NCBI GenBank assembly: GCA_947573745.1
Contig: CANPGX010000001.1
Location: 1 to 34,540, forward strand
Source of the DNA: an uncultured Erysipelotrichaceae bacterium
GTDB lineage: Bacteria > Bacillota_I > Bacilli_A > Erysipelotrichales > Coprobacillaceae
DNA: 34,540 nt
Direction: 5' to 3'
How positions within the stretch are numbered: position 1 is the stretch's first letter; every line of letters begins with the position of its first letter. Under the pieces are notes generated by a model. It had not been told where the DNA came from and did no database searches. It saw nothing but the letters and a program-made list of their open reading frames with translations. Positions 24,604 through 31,337 of the stretch are shown in pieces. The translations under genes and the position numbers were made by a program.

Positions 24604-24632
24604 ATTTTACTTTGAAAGCGTTTATATAGCAA
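24604..24632 (-). promoter_or_regulatory. Promoter of the Nudix operon with overlapping cre (CcpA) site
   Basis: On the minus strand TTGCTA (24632-24627) and TAAAAT (24609-24604) are 17 bases apart. The spacer holds TGAAAGCGTTTATA (24613-24626 as read on plus), which matches the catabolite-responsive element TGWNANCGNTNWCA at all but one fixed position. CcpA bound here would block this promoter; the site is also about 80 bases upstream of the pfl promoter. Confidence 0.6.
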
Positions 24633-24702
24633 GTATCTTAAAAAGAAATGATTTTGTTTGTAAAAACACAGAAAAAAAGCTATATTTTTCAGTGCTAATT
24701 TA

Positions 24703-24731
24703 TTGAGAAGCCCTAAGAGGCATGCTATAAT
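24703..24731 (+). promoter_or_regulatory. Promoter of the pyruvate formate-lyase operon
   Basis: TTGAGA (24703-24708) and a perfect TATAAT (24726-24731) are 17 bases apart, a strong sigma-A-type promoter. The start codon of pfl is at 24766, preceded by GGGGG eight to nine bases upstream. Confidence 0.8.
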
Positions 24732-24765
24732 TGTGACGTTAAAAAATTAACAGGGGGAAAAATAA

Positions 24766-26810
24766 ATGACATTTAAAGAATTATGGCATGATCACTGGAA
24801 TGGCTTTATCCCATCTGGTAAGTGGAATAAAGTTGTTGATTTAAGAGATTTTATTCAAGCTAACTTCACACCTTATGATGGTGATGAAAGCTTTTTAGCT
24901 GGTCCAACTGAAGCTACAAAGAAATTATGGGAGCAAGTGATGGATCTAACGAAACAGGAAAGAGAAGCCGGTGGTGTTTTAGATATGGATACAAAAATTG
25001 TATCTACGATTACATCTCATGGCGCTGGCTATCTTAATAAAGATCTAGAAACGATTGTTGGTTTCCAAACGGACAAACCATTTAAACGTTCTTTACAACC
25101 TTTTGGTGGTATTCGTATTGCTGAACAAGCTTGTGAAACCAATGGTTATAAAGTAGATCCTGAAATTTCACGTATTTTTAGAGATTGGCGTAAAACACAC
25201 AATCAAGGTGTATTTGATGTTTATACACCAGAAATCAGAGCTTGTCGTTCAAGCCATATCATTACAGGATTACCTGATGGTTATGGTCGTGGACGTATTA
25301 TTGGTGACTATCGTCGTGTTGCTTTATATGGTGTTGATAAACTGATTGAAGATAAGAAAAATCAATTGGCAACATCTCAAGTACGTATGACTTCTGAAAA
25401 CATTCGTTTACGCGAAGAATTAAGCGAACAAATTCGTGCATTACAAGAATTAAAAGAATTAGGTCACATTTATGGGTATGATATCAGTCAACCTGCAAAA
25501 AATACAAAAGAAGCTATTCAATGGTTATACTTTGGATATTTAGCAGCCGTTAAAGAACAAAACGGAGCAGCTATGTCTTTAGGTAGAACATCAACATTTA
25601 TTGATATCTATGTTGAAAGAGATTTAAAAAATGGCACTTTTACAGAAGAACAAATTCAAGAATTTATCGATCATTTTATCATGAAGTTAAGATTAGTCAA
25701 ATTTGCTAGAACACCTGACTATAACGCTATTTTCGCTGGTGATCCAACTTGGGTAACTGAATCTATTGCTGGTGTGAATATCGATGGTCAACACATGGTA
25801 ACCAAGACTTCTTTCCGTTATTTACATACTTTGGAAAATCTAGGAACTGCTCCTGAACCAAATATGACGGTTTTATGGTCTATTAAGTTACCTGCAGCAT
25901 TCAAGAGATATTGTGCTAAGATGTCTATTCATACTTCTTCTATTCAATATGAAAATGATGATTTAATGAGAGGCACTCATGGTGATGATTACGCTATTGC
26001 ATGTTGTGTATCAAGTATGCGTGTTGGTAAAGAAATGCAATTCTTTGGTGCTCGTGCAAACTTAGCTAAATGTTTATTATACGCTATTAACGGTGGTGTT
26101 GATGAAAAGACTAAGAATTCCGCCCAGTTGAAGGTGACTACCTAGAATATAATGACGTGATTGAAAAGTATAAAGATATGATGCAATGGTTAGCTGGTGT
26201 TTATGTGAATGCTTTAAACATCATTCACTACATGCATGATAAATATGCTTATGAAAGAATTCAAATGGCTTTACATGATCGTGAAGTTAAACGTTATTTT
26301 GCTACTGGTATCGCTGGTTTATCTGTTGTCACTGACTCATTATCTGCTATTAAATATGCTAAAGTTAAAGTTAAACGTGACGAAGATGGCATTGTTGTAG
26401 GATACGACGTAGAGGGTGATTTCCCTAAATATGGTAACGATGATGATCGTGCCGATGAAATTGCTTCATGGTTAGTTGAAACATTTATGGACTTCGTTCG
26501 TTCTCATCATACTTATCGTCATTCAGTACCAACTACTTCTATCTTAACCATCACATCAAATGTTGTTTATGGTAAAGCTACAGGGGATACTCCTGATGGT
26601 AGAAAAGCTGGTGAACCTTTCGCTCCTGGTGCTAATCCAATGCACGGTAGAGATACACACGGTGCTATTGCATCTTTATCTTCAGTTGCAAAATTACCAT
26701 TCAAGGATGCCCAAGATGGTATCTCTAATACATTCTCAATGATTCCAGGCGCTTTAGGAAAAGATATTATTACATCTGGATATCTTGATCTTGATGATTT
26801 AGACAAATAA
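24766..26810 (+). pseudogene. pflB: Pyruvate formate-lyase core (without glycyl-radical domain), frameshifted
   Basis: Converts pyruvate and CoA to acetyl-CoA and formate. The first frame (24766-26145) has the conserved ITSHGAGYL and FGGIRIAEQ blocks and the catalytic pair Cys413-Cys414 (YAIACCVSSMRVG). It derails after GGVDEKTK. A second frame (open through 26115-26810) resumes with EFRPVEGDYLEYNDVIEKY and continues through GIAGLSVVTDSLSAIKYAK, TITSNVVYGK and PGANPMHGRD to SMIPGALGKD, then stops after a short acidic tail. In other PFLs about five residues (xQVGP) separate these blocks, so a deletion of about 16 bases near 26114 explains the break. The glycyl-radical domain, normally fused at the C-terminus, is encoded separately at 27041. 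Both the deletion and the absence of the domain should be kept apart: the first looks accidental, the second natural. Confidence 0.9.
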
Positions 26811-26812
26811 CC

Positions 26813-27019
26813 ATGGTAAAAGAAAAAGATATCGATCAACTTATTCAAATGCTTGACCAATTTGCTATACAAGGATCAAGCCATATGAATGTTCAGGTCA
26901 ATCAAGATGGTGAATTAAACACTGAGGAAATCAGCATTACACAAGGTATGGACTGTGCCCTTGGGGATACAGCTTGTAAAATTCCTAATCTTCCTATGGA
27001 AGATGATGATGAATATTAA
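26813..27019 (+). CDS. Small PFL-locus protein resembling the first half of a glycyl-radical domain (68 aa)
   Basis: It starts two bases after the pfl core stop and has no strong ribosome binding site, so coupling is likely. Residues 5-29 (DIDQLIQMLDQFAIQGSSHM, then NVQV) align with residues 7-29 of the next gene product and with the segment before the radical loop in PFL. The radical loop (RVSGYAV) is absent. Instead the C-terminal half has a short acidic stretch, two cysteines in MDCALGDTACKIPN and an acidic end. It is not a fragment of the next gene, which is complete. A role as a structural plug or assembly factor for the split enzyme is inference; the family is unrecognised. Confidence 0.7.
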   Translation: MVKEKDIDQLIQMLDQFAIQGSSHMNVQVNQDGELNTEEISITQGMDCALGDTACKIPNLPMEDDDEY

Positions 27020-27040
27020 TTAAATAAGGAGGTTAAAACT

Positions 27041-27280
27041 ATGGAAAATGAACAAAGAGTAGATAATTTAGTGAATATGCTTGATGCATATGTTCAACAA
27101 GGAGGACATCATCTAAACGTAAATGTTCTTTCAAAAGAAACATTATTAGATGCTCAAAAACATCCTGAAAATTATCCACAATTAACAATTCGTGTTTCTG
27201 GATATGCTGTTAACTTTGTAAAACTTACTAAAGAACAACAGGATGACGTTATTTCACGTACATTCCACGAAAGTATGTAA
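27041..27280 (+). CDS. Autonomous glycyl-radical subunit of pyruvate formate-lyase (GrcA/YfiD-like, 79 aa)
   Basis: The protein is essentially the C-terminal domain of PFL: GGHHLNVNVLSKETLLDA, then PENYPQLTIRVSGYAVNFV with the radical-carrying Gly54, and the closing LTKEQQDDVISRTFHESM. In Escherichia coli a related stand-alone protein (YfiD/GrcA) replaces the damaged domain of a full-length PFL. Here the core lacks the domain, so this peptide should be the essential radical subunit. A strong AAGGAGG precedes the ATG, better than that of the preceding small gene. The gene ends the operon. No PFL-activating enzyme gene is in the window. Confidence 0.92.
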   Translation: MENEQRVDNLVNMLDAYVQQGGHHLNVNVLSKETLLDAQKHPENYPQLTIRVSGYAVNFVKLTKEQQDDVISRTFHESM

Positions 27281-27426
27281 CTATCTATAATTTTCATCTT
27301 AGCATGATTAAATTATAGCCAATTTAACAAACAAAAACGGGTATTTTTAGGATTTGTTATTGATACAGTATAGTTTCAACTTAAAAACAACTTACCCCAA
27401 AATTACCCCATAAAAAGTTAGAGAAG

Positions 27427-27451
27427 GAGCTGTCTAAGGATAGCTCTTTTT
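27427..27451 (+). terminator. Rightward terminator after the pfl operon
   Basis: An eight-base-pair stem (27427-27434 with 27439-27446, GAGCTGTC/GATAGCTC, one G-T) has a TAAG loop and is followed by five T. Confidence 0.8.
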
Positions 27452-27457
27452 CTGTAC

Positions 27458-27482
27458 TCAAAAAGCACCATAGAAGGCGCTT
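27458..27482 (-). terminator. Leftward terminator of the mobile-element operon
   Basis: A seven-base-pair stem (27463-27469 with 27476-27482, AAGCACC/GGCGCTT with one G-T) has a six-base loop and is followed on the minus strand by T residues. It converges on the terminator at 27427-27451. Confidence 0.65.
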
Positions 27483-27615
27483 AAGTACTATATGTTTAAA
27501 TGTTAGTGATTGTTAACTTTTTGAGCTCTTATTGCCTTATCCTAGAAGATTTCTAAGTTTAGGCATGTATTTATATCTGTTTCCCATTTCTCGTTTAGAT
27601 AGAAATTACAGACTT

Positions 27616-27960
27616 CTATATATCTAATTGATCTATCTGTTGATTCAAAACTTCTTTGTATCTCTTCATATTGATATTGTATAGTTCACATATCTTGTAA
27701 TCCGCTTCTAAGAACTGATACTTATAACATAACAAAGGATATTCTTTGATGACCTTATCTAGTTCCAACCATGCTAGCAACATGCTTTCATAAGCTTCAT
27801 CTCTCTCCTGGAGCCTATCAACTAGGCTTTTATTTGATGTAGATCTTACTTGATCATAATTTATACTAGCTGTTCCGTGTAACTTACTATTGAGATACTC
27901 AAACTTGTTTTTAGCTTTGCCGTAAGATTCTAGAAATACTATTTTCTCTTTTCTATTCAT
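27616..27960 (-). CDS. ArpU/DUF1492-like phage protein (114 aa, tentative)
   Basis: A helical protein without membrane segments. The C-terminal half (RLQERDEAYESMLLAWLELD, then IKEYPLLCYKYQFLEADYK and ICELYNINMKRYKEVLNQ) has the spacing of the DUF1492/ArpU-type late transcription regulators of Gram-positive phages, which end in a sigma region 4-like HTH. The match is to the pattern, not to a clear motif. It is the last gene of the leftward operon, where prophages have late regulators and islands have packaging genes. No strong ribosome binding site is visible. Confidence 0.55.
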   Translation of the reverse strand: MNRKEKIVFLESYGKAKNKFEYLNSKLHGTASINYDQVRSTSNKSLVDRLQERDEAYESMLLAWLELDKVIKEYPLLCYKYQFLEADYKICELYNINMKRYKEVLNQQIDQLDI

Positions 27961-27968
27961 TGGCCACT

Positions 27969-28217
27969 TTATAAACCTTCGATTCTAAATGAGTTGATGT
28001 AGTCTATTTGTTCTTGATTCAATTCTAGTTCCTTTGCTATTTCTAATATCTCTTCTTGGCTCATTTCATTTATCATCATAATTGACTTAAACTTTTCTTT
28101 TTGATCACGTTGATATCTTCTTTTTATACCACTATTGATTCCACCTTTTCGGCCATTTACTCGTGCTCGTTCTTCACCTTTTCTATAGGGTTTAAGGTTT
28201 TCTAAGGTTGCTCTCAT
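27969..28217 (-). CDS. Small basic phage-type protein (82 aa)
   Basis: No family assigned with confidence. The N-terminal third is basic and glycine-rich (RKGEERARVNGRKGGINSGI), like the short KGG-type stretch of several phage-encoded small proteins. The C-terminal half is an acidic helix pair with a YIN end. The start is the ATG at 28217, preceded by AAGGAG; the GTG at 28244 contains that site. It may bind nucleic acid through the basic part. It lies eight bases upstream of the ArpU-like gene. Confidence 0.6.
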   Translation of the reverse strand: MRATLENLKPYRKGEERARVNGRKGGINSGIKRRYQRDQKEKFKSIMMINEMSQEEILEIAKELELNQEQIDYINSFRIEGL

Positions 28218-28283
28218 ATCTTCTCTCCTTGCGAGTTTATTCACGCTTCAACATATTAAAAAGGGAAAAAGATAGACTTACGC

Positions 28284-28874
28284 CTATCCTATATACTTTA
28301 AGCCACCATCAAATTTTTCACCAATGAAATCATTCATTCCCATAATACCAAATCTAGTAGAACGGTTCCCCAATCCATTTTCAACATAATCTTCTACTTG
28401 TTCTTTTTCTCTATTAAGATAATCAATAGTTTTCTTAACTCGATCTTCTTCTAAAAAGCGTGGAATCGCAACACCGCTCTTATTGATAGCGCCATTAATG
28501 AGTTTCAAAGCATACATATCTTCGATATAATTGTTATTCACGATCTCATGTAATGCCATTTCATCATAAGCTCCAAGTTCTATACCTTTGATAATATTAC
28601 TTAAGCCAACTTGGTAGCTTGTATCTGACAACCTTCTTTTCATTTCTGCTTTGTTATTTTCTTGTACTGCTGTGATTGCTTGATCTAGAATATCATTCAA
28701 AAGCTTTGCATACTTCTCTTCTACCTTGTGGAAATTACTCTGTAAAAGCTCTTTTTGTTTTTTCTTCCCCTCAATGGTGAGATCTTCATTATCATCTACT
28801 TTTGCAATTTTATTCATGATCTTATTTCGTTCGTTCTCATATTCATTTAATAAACGTAAAAATTTTTCTTTCAT
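28284..28874 (-). CDS. Hypothetical helical protein of the element (196 aa)
   Basis: No family is recognised. The protein is mostly helical, with a charged coiled-coil-like N-terminal third (KFLRLLNEYENERNKIMNKI and onward) and a C-terminal region with GLGNRSTRFGIMGMNDFIGE. The start is set at the ATG at 28874, which has AGAAAGGAGAA upstream; an ATG at 28913 overlaps the preceding gene and lacks a ribosome binding site. It is co-transcribed with the 197-aa gene just upstream. Confidence 0.6.
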   Translation of the reverse strand: MKEKFLRLLNEYENERNKIMNKIAKVDDNEDLTIEGKKKQKELLQSNFHKVEEKYAKLLNDILDQAITAVQENNKAEMKRRLSDTSYQVGLSNIIKGIELGAYDEMALHEIVNNNYIEDMYALKLINGAINKSGVAIPRFLEEDRVKKTIDYLNREKEQVEDYVENGLGNRSTRFGIMGMNDFIGEKFDGGLKYIG

Positions 28875-28896
28875 TCCTCTTATATTCTCCTTTCTC

Positions 28897-29490
28897 TTAT
28901 AAAATAAAATCATGGTTGAAGAAGTTTTCTAATTGAGCTTCAATGGCAAGCAATGGGCTAGCCCCACTAAGATATAAGGCTGTTCCTAAACTAGCTCTAT
29001 CCCAGTTCCAAATGTAATGCTCGGCTCCTTCTTTAGCATTGGTCAATAGATCTTGTACGGCATCAGCTGACAAGATATCAATATTCTTTGCCTTTCCTAC
29101 CTCATGTAATAATCCAATGAGCGCCTTGCATGCAATGTAATTCTTTCTATAGCTCTTAATGTAGACTTCTGCTTCTAGATCACTTGTACTTTCTTTACTT
29201 GCCCTAATAGCTTCTAGTGTTGAGGTAAATGTATTTGGTGCTGGTTCTGTAAGAATGTTGTGCATTTCTTCAAATAATTTATTAAACTCTTCATTGATGA
29301 TTGCTAAAGCAGATTGTCTTTCATTGATAACTGTATTGTTCAGCTGTGCAATTGCCTTATCTAATTTCTCATCTAAAAGGGCTCCTCTATAATTATTTTT
29401 ATACTCTTTTTCCACTTTTTCATAGTTCTCATAAGCTGATGTTAAAACATCATTGTATGTATTCATGACTTTTTTTGTTTGTTCAAACAT
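28897..29490 (-). CDS. Hypothetical coiled-coil protein of the element (197 aa)
   Basis: No family is recognised. Residues 1-85 are strongly helical and charged and probably form a coiled coil; the middle is alpha-helical; the C-terminus has the hydrophobic ALYLSGASPLLAIEAQLENF. No cysteine cluster or catalytic motif is seen. The gene has a good ribosome binding site (AAAAGGAG) and starts 23 bases after the cold-shock-like gene. A scaffolding or effector role cannot be decided. Confidence 0.62.
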   Translation of the reverse strand: MFEQTKKVMNTYNDVLTSAYENYEKVEKEYKNNYRGALLDEKLDKAIAQLNNTVINERQSALAIINEEFNKLFEEMHNILTEPAPNTFTSTLEAIRASKESTSDLEAEVYIKSYRKNYIACKALIGLLHEVGKAKNIDILSADAVQDLLTNAKEGAEHYIWNWDRASLGTALYLSGASPLLAIEAQLENFFNHDFIL

Positions 29491-29515
29491 AGTTTTATTA
29501 TTCTCCTTTTGTTAT

Positions 29516-29713
29516 TTAAATGACTTTTACTTGATGAGCTTCTTTACCGCTCTTTCCTTCTACTGACTGAAATTCTACTTCTTGGTTCGCCACTAGCTTT
29601 CTAAATCCTTGCATATCAATGAAACTTTGATGTACGAAGTATTCATGGTCATCTTCTCCCATGATAAAGCCATAACCTTTTTCTGTGATATATCTTCTTA
29701 CTGTTCCTTTCAT
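29516..29713 (-). CDS. Cold-shock-domain protein (65 aa)
   Basis: A single cold-shock OB-fold. Seen: MKGTVRRYITEKGYGFIMGE with RNP1-like KGYGFI, then EYFVHQS with RNP2-like residues, and the closing strands. The usual K-G-x-V and F-V-H elements are in place. Such proteins bind single-stranded RNA or DNA and can act as RNA chaperones or antiterminators. It is unusual in a small island and may help replication or expression of the element. Ribosome binding site AAAGGATAG. It is preceded by a 186-base gap with a hairpin, so it may have its own promoter. Confidence 0.82.
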   Translation of the reverse strand: MKGTVRRYITEKGYGFIMGEDDHEYFVHQSFIDMQGFRKLVANQEVEFQSVEGKSGKEAHQVKVI

Positions 29714-29816
29714 TGCTTTACTATCCTTTCTTTATATTTCTTGTTTACTTCCCCCACCACCCACACCACTTATAAATGTATCTTCACTTACTTATGCTCC
29801 TTTCTATTGTTCTTGT

Positions 29817-29890
29817 GAGCTCGTAAGCTCTTGCGATTCAAACATTCTTATCAAAGAGGACTTATTTATCGTATTTGTACATAGTCCTCT
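29817..29890. repeat. Two inverted repeats in the gap before the cold-shock-like gene
   Basis: An eight-base inverted repeat (29855-29862 with 29883-29890, AGAGGACT/AGTCCTCT, loop 20) and a five-base one (29817-29821 with 29826-29830, GAGCT/AGCTC). The larger could be a weak terminator or operator, since it is followed only by TTT on the minus strand. Confidence 0.45.
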
Positions 29891-29899
29891 GTAATCGTC

Positions 29900-30136
29900 C
29901 TATAAAGCCTTTATTCTATTTACAATTTCATTCTTATAGTTTTCTAAATCATTCCTTAATGCTTTTAGATCATCTATCTTTGATGTTTGTATGCGATTAT
30001 CTAGCAATCCCTCTATCAGTTTATCTATGGATCCGTAATAGGATCTATTGATGTAGCCCGTCTTGGCTTTCTTTTGAAGGATATAAGATAGATCATCTTC
30101 TTTTATCCTGTATTCGTCATTTAACTGTACAATCAT
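29900..30136 (-). CDS. Small phage-type protein (78 aa), possibly DUF5405-like
   Basis: The start of the protein (QLNDEYRIKEDDLSYILQKK) followed by GYINRSYYGSIDKLIEGLL and a helical C-terminus resembles the small DUF5405 proteins of Gram-positive phages, which have the same YRI...YILQ...YY...L pattern. The assignment rests on recalled pattern and is tentative. The start overlaps the preceding gene by ATGA (30133-30136). Function unknown. Confidence 0.55.
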   Translation of the reverse strand: MIVQLNDEYRIKEDDLSYILQKKAKTGYINRSYYGSIDKLIEGLLDNRIQTSKIDDLKALRNDLENYKNEIVNRIKAL

Positions 30137-30387
30137 GACTTATCACCTACTTTATAATCACCGCATGGGGCACCAATAAGGAGTTTAATAGCTGTATCAA
30201 ACCCAGCTACAAATCCCTGTCTTTCATTGATGACACCATATTCATTGATCAGGTCTTTTACTTCCAAAGGGATGGGCGTAGACTTTGTTATCTGTTCCAT
30301 TATCCTCTTTTCCTCTGTGTTCTCTTCTTCTGCTAAGGTCCAATCCCAATACAGATCTTCTATCAATGATTGCTTGATCTTATTCAT
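30133..30387 (-). CDS. Small acidic phage-type protein (84 aa), possibly DUF6809-like
   Basis: An acidic N-terminal half (IEDLYWDWTLAEEENTEEKR) and a C-terminal QGFVAGFDTAIKLLIGA resemble the DUF6809-like small proteins often found in Firmicutes mobile elements. It is coupled on both sides: it overlaps the upstream gene by eight bases and the downstream one by four. Function unknown. Confidence 0.55.
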   Translation of the reverse strand: MNKIKQSLIEDLYWDWTLAEEENTEEKRIMEQITKSTPIPLEVKDLINEYGVINERQGFVAGFDTAIKLLIGAPCGDYKVGDKS

Positions 30388-30718
30388 CTTTCATCACCTC
30401 TTGGTGTTCTTCCCATTCTTTCATTGCCTTTTTATGCTGTTCTACCCACTCTTCTAAGATAGCAAAGGTTCTTGGTAACTCTCCTTTTTCTCTAAAGTAA
30501 GTATGCATATATGAGAAAATACATAAGCTATTCCAATTGTTAAAATCTTTCTCACATTCTCTGCCTCTAGTCATGCCATAATTAAATGCGTAGATCATGG
30601 CCATTGCTTTATTCTCGTGTCGTGAATCTATTTCTTTAAGAACATGCAAGTAATTCCTATTTTCTATTAATGGCATGTCATCTAATTCTTTCATAGTCTG
30701 TTCAATTCTTTTATTCAT
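30380..30718 (-). CDS. Hypothetical protein of the element (112 aa)
   Basis: No family recognised. The protein is helical, with many charged residues and a repeated EEWVEQHKKAMKEWEEHQE end. The start is set at the ATG at 30718, with AGGGG before it. A longer reading to 30838 would start at an ATG without a ribosome binding site and would run through the inverted repeat at 30747-30777, so the 40 extra basic residues are probably not translated. The 3' end overlaps the next gene. Confidence 0.55.
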   Translation of the reverse strand: MNKRIEQTMKELDDMPLIENRNYLHVLKEIDSRHENKAMAMIYAFNYGMTRGRECEKDFNNWNSLCIFSYMHTYFREKGELPRTFAILEEWVEQHKKAMKEWEEHQEVMKDE

Positions 30719-30746
30719 TTCTATATACCCCTTTTCCTTGAATTGT

Positions 30747-30777
30747 GGTATAATCTCTTTGGTGTTTGGATTATACC
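30747..30777. repeat. Perfect 9-base inverted repeat containing a TATAAT
   Basis: GGTATAATC (30747-30755) and GATTATACC (30769-30777) are separated by 13 bases. The motif includes a -10-like TATAAT on either strand and lies in the leader of the gene starting at 30718. It may be an operator-promoter or an RNA hairpin. Confidence 0.55.
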
Positions 30778-30851
30778 GTTGGCTCTTTATTGTTGGCGCA
30801 ATATTGAGCCTTTTTATTTTGCGAAATCTATTTATCATGCGTCTTTATTAG

Positions 30852-31121
30852 TTAGTCTTTTAGGCGTATCGTATTTTCTAGACAATCTATAATATCAGTA
30901 ATTCGTTGCAACCATAATAGTCTCATCACCTTTAAGATTGTATCGAAGTCTGCATTTTCACCATGTTGTGCGATAAACTCTTTAGCTTGATCATATGATT
31001 TTGAAAATTCAGCTTGTCTAGATTTTTCTGCTTTTTGTTGCAATATTTCTAACACCATATTTTTATATCCTTTCATTTTTAGCACCTCTAGTGAGGGGAT
31101 ATTTTTGATAATGTTATCCAT
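30852..31121 (-). CDS. Hypothetical protein of the element (89 aa)
   Basis: No family recognised. A helical, charged protein with a KAEKSRQAEFSKSYDQAKEF region. Its first codons contain one copy of the iteron (ATGGATAACATTATCAAAA), so its expression could be controlled by whatever binds the repeat cluster. It is the first gene after the origin-like region. A TAAAAATGAAAGG-type ribosome binding site is not obvious. Confidence 0.5.
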   Translation of the reverse strand: MDNIIKNIPSLEVLKMKGYKNMVLEILQQKAEKSRQAEFSKSYDQAKEFIAQHGENADFDTILKVMRLLWLQRITDIIDCLENTIRLKD

Positions 31122-31337
31122 TTTTGTTGATTCTATCAGTGTTTTTATAACATTATCATGTTGATAAGGTTATCTATTTTATTTGATAACATTATCAATT
31201 CTTACAAGCACTTAATTTTATTGAATAACTTTATAACATTATCAAGTTGATAAAGTTATATTTATATTGATTTAATCAATATTTTTTAATAACATTATCA
31301 ATTTTTAAGTGTCACTAGAGAAACTTGATAATGCTAT
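31105..31337. repeat. Iteron cluster, candidate replication origin
   Basis: Eight copies of a 13-base element occur in 233 AT-rich bases. Direct copies of ATAACATTATCA(A) lie at 31147-31158, 31186-31198, 31233-31245 and 31289-31301. Inverted copies TTGATAAnGTTAT lie at 31105-31117, 31161-31173, 31247-31259 and, with one change, at 31325-31337. Copies 2+3 and 5+6 form head-to-head pairs; 31183-31198 is itself a perfect dyad. The cluster lies directly 3' of the primase/helicase gene, as the origins of staphylococcal pathogenicity islands do. An origin or Rep-binding site is the best inference; an operator array is the alternative. Confidence 0.75.

Larger units (their letters stand above)
27281..27615. 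other. Gene-free junction between the pfl operon and the mobile element
   Basis: No convincing gene is seen. The stretch contains a plus-strand terminator (27427-27451), a minus-strand terminator (27458-27482) and, at 27384-27413, a plus-strand frame that ends TTYPKITP and stop, similar to the ends of some phage integrases. One end of the integrated element probably lies here, but an att core cannot be defined because the other end is outside the window. Confidence 0.4.

Noticed and set aside
27041..27280. The small radical-domain gene as a mere fragment of a broken full-length pfl
   Set aside because: It has its own strong ribosome binding site and ATG, is open end to end, and is separated from the core by another gene; a simple nonsense mutation cannot produce this layout.
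27540..27600. Minus-strand short frame encoding about 16 residues (MGNRYKYMPKLRNLLG)
   Set aside because: Only 16 codons with no ribosome binding site; more likely chance or a remnant.
29730..29800. Minus-strand short glycine-rich frame before the cold-shock-like gene
   Set aside because: A ribosome binding site-like GGAG is near, but no standard start codon lies in frame; about 19 codons only.
31105..31337. CRISPR array
   Set aside because: The repeats are 13 bases, occur on both strands and have irregular spacing; no cas gene is present. Iterons fit better.
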